From contig NZ_CP138332.1 of assembly GCF_033955345.1 (NCBI RefSeq), forward strand, positions 1,860,001 through 1,924,000: DNA of 64,000 nt. The letters run 5' to 3'. This DNA is from Sphingobacterium bambusae. GTDB taxonomy: Bacteria > Bacteroidota > Bacteroidia > Sphingobacteriales > Sphingobacteriaceae. Positions 62,980 through 64,000 of the stretch are shown here, in pieces (the stretch's first letter is position 1; each line of letters opens with the position of its first letter). Below the pieces are notes generated by a model. It was not told the origin of the DNA. It ran no database searches and saw only the letters and a list, made by a program, of their open reading frames with translations. The position numbers were made by a program, and so were the translations under genes.

Positions 62980-63630
62980 ATGAAGAAACTATTTCAATTG
63001 ACCAAATTAACAGCTGCAACATGCTTTTTTATTATACTCTATGGGTGCAATAAGCAGGACGTCCCATTGCAAACTGATGCACTATTCGAGCCATTCTCGC
63101 AGCAAGAATTATATTATTGGCACGAGGATGATAGAATTCTTATCTCCCAAGACCCAAGTCTGGTGCTTATTGAAATCGACGGGGCGACTTTGGAACAAGC
63201 ACAGGATTACCTTCCCCTCAGTCAAACCAAAGGCATCCGCATAGGAGATAACAACAAGCTCCAATTGATTACGTCGACTGAAAATGCACTCAGCGTTTTT
63301 ACTCGTCATACAACGAATAGCGGAAGACTCGCCTTCTACCCTGCAATAAAGACTGCTGGCAACGAAAGTACGGCTTTCATCACCAATAGAATTTCCGTGA
63401 AATTTCCAGATAACAGCGCTTCGACCGCCATAGATGCGATAGCACAAAAATATAATCTAACTTTTGTAAAAGAGACATTATATGCTGCACATATCTTCGA
63501 ATCGAGCAACGCGAAGCAGGCCTTAAAAGCAGCAAATGCTATTTATGAAAACGAAGATGTTCTTTGGAGCGGTCCTGATTTCATTATGTTATTTAACAAC
63601 AACTCTGTTCAACAAAATCCGCCCAAATAG
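62980..63630 (+). CDS. Lipoprotein resembling the N-terminal pro-region of S8-type peptidases
   Basis: A 216-residue lipoprotein (lipobox LYGC, Cys23). LSQ-type opening FSQQELYYWHEDDRILI at about 39-55 and the later region FPDNSASTAIDAIAQKYNLTFVKETLYAAHIFE, with NAIYENEDVLWSGPDFIML at about 187-205, resemble the N-terminal portion of secreted subtilisin-like peptidases in Bacteroidota. The protease domain is absent: the stop follows a few residues later. It is therefore either a stand-alone inhibitor or chaperone-like pro-domain, or a truncated gene. A related gene starts 172 bp downstream. Confidence 0.6.
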   Translation: MKKLFQLTKLTAATCFFIILYGCNKQDVPLQTDALFEPFSQQELYYWHEDDRILISQDPSLVLIEIDGATLEQAQDYLPLSQTKGIRIGDNNKLQLITSTENALSVFTRHTTNSGRLAFYPAIKTAGNESTAFITNRISVKFPDNSASTAIDAIAQKYNLTFVKETLYAAHIFESSNAKQALKAANAIYENEDVLWSGPDFIMLFNNNSVQQNPPK

Positions 63631-63684
63631 AACTTTTAGCATGCAGTTAGCCATGAAAATAAACATACAGAACCTAACTCTACA

Positions 63685-63720
63685 GGAGTATAGATAACTT
63701 CAGAAGTTACACAATACTCC
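63685..63720. other. Two-part hairpin in the gap between the paralogous lipoproteins
   Basis: GGAGTAT and ATACTCC pair (7 bp) and enclose TAACTT and AAGTTA (6 bp) around a 3-base loop, with small internal loops. No T run follows directly, so a classic terminator is unlikely; an mRNA-structure element or protein site is possible. Confidence 0.45.
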
Positions 63721-63802
63721 CAAGCAGATCACTCCTAATTTATTTTAAAAAAAGCTAATTAAACTACAACCTCACATCAAACCATTAATTAAAAAAATAA
63801 AC

Positions 63803-64000
63803 ATGAGAACACTAACCAAATTAATCAGGCTACTTAGCGCAGGAGCATTGATATCAATCTATTTATCAGGATGTAATAAAGAACTGCAAAATGCAACCAA
63901 CGAGAACCATTTAAAAACTAACCTACCCCTCGAATTACTTTCTCAAGAAGAATCGTATTACTGGCATGGAAAAGACAAAATCTATTTTAAGCCTGATCAC
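63803..64000 (+). CDS. Lipoprotein, paralogue of the preceding gene (cut by window edge)
   Basis: The first 66 codons of a lipoprotein (lipobox LSGC, Cys24) that runs off the right edge. LLSQEESYYWHGKDKIYF at about 46-63 matches FSQQELYYWHEDDRILI of the gene upstream, so the two are tandem paralogues. The YYW-x-x-x-(D/K)-(K/R)-I element is one I associate with the pro-regions of secreted S8 peptidases; whether this copy carries a peptidase domain cannot be seen. Confidence 0.75.
   Translation, partial: MRTLTKLIRLLSAGALISIYLSGCNKELQNATNENHLKTNLPLELLSQEESYYWHGKDKIYFKPDH

Noticed and set aside
1..64000. Prophage, insertion sequences, integrative elements
   Set aside because: No transposase, integrase, phage structural gene, terminal inverted repeats or tRNA-associated attachment site was seen; gene content is core-like throughout.

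Overview
The window looks like core chromosome of a Bacteroidota bacterium of the family Sphingobacteriaceae (Sphingobacterium/Pedobacter-like). This is inferred from SusC/SusD pairs, an alternative complex III (act) plus cytochrome oxidase operon of the Bacteroidota layout, promoters of the TAnnTTTG type, many lipoproteins with a short lipobox, and a small SRP RNA with the Bacteroidota-style loop. I saw no prophage, insertion sequence, CRISPR array, tRNA or rRNA.

Layout. 1-6.1 kb: start of tgt (cut by the edge), a membrane GT2 glycosyltransferase, rsmG, two small conserved genes, dprA, and an MHS-type transporter with a small membrane partner. 6.1-7.2 kb: the only long gene-poor stretch. It holds a terminator, the SRP RNA gene and two different tandem arrays with a period of about 21 bp. 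7.2-15 kb: accD, a small HExxH membrane protein, a MerR regulator, a phosphoesterase, trmN6, a secreted beta-barrel-like protein, mutS and mtgA. 15-27 kb: a secreted zinc peptidase, an isoaspartyl peptidase, and a glycan-utilisation locus (DUF6377 regulator, SusC, SusD, GH30, surface lipoprotein), all on the minus strand. 27-35.5 kb: housekeeping genes (S4 protein, dapD, tsaC-like, DUF4920, folP, metG, ldcA, pckA). 35.5-52.6 kb: an uninterrupted 16-gene minus-strand run encoding alternative complex III (actA-F), cytochrome c oxidase subunits II, I, III, III and IV, haem A and haem O synthesis, a degenerate SCO protein, DUF420 and a small conserved protein. 52.9-64 kb: msrB, a LacI regulator divergent from a GH92 mannosidase, DUF493, pnp, rpsO, a sialidase-like protein with a GH29 fucosidase, and two tandem lipoproteins, the second cut by the edge.

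How it works together. The 17-kb respiratory run should supply a complete quinol-to-oxygen branch: ActA-F oxidises quinol and passes electrons to an aa3/caa3-type oxidase, while CtaA and CtaB make its haems. The GH30 locus is most simply read as a system for capture and cleavage of a beta-glucan, possibly beta-1,6-glucan. GH92, GH29 and the sialidase-like protein point to trimming of mannose-, fucose- and possibly sialic-acid-type glycans. The most unusual feature is the array at about 6.7-7.0 kb: twelve CTAG cores spaced exactly 21 bp apart, followed within about 150 bp by a second, unrelated repeat of the same period.
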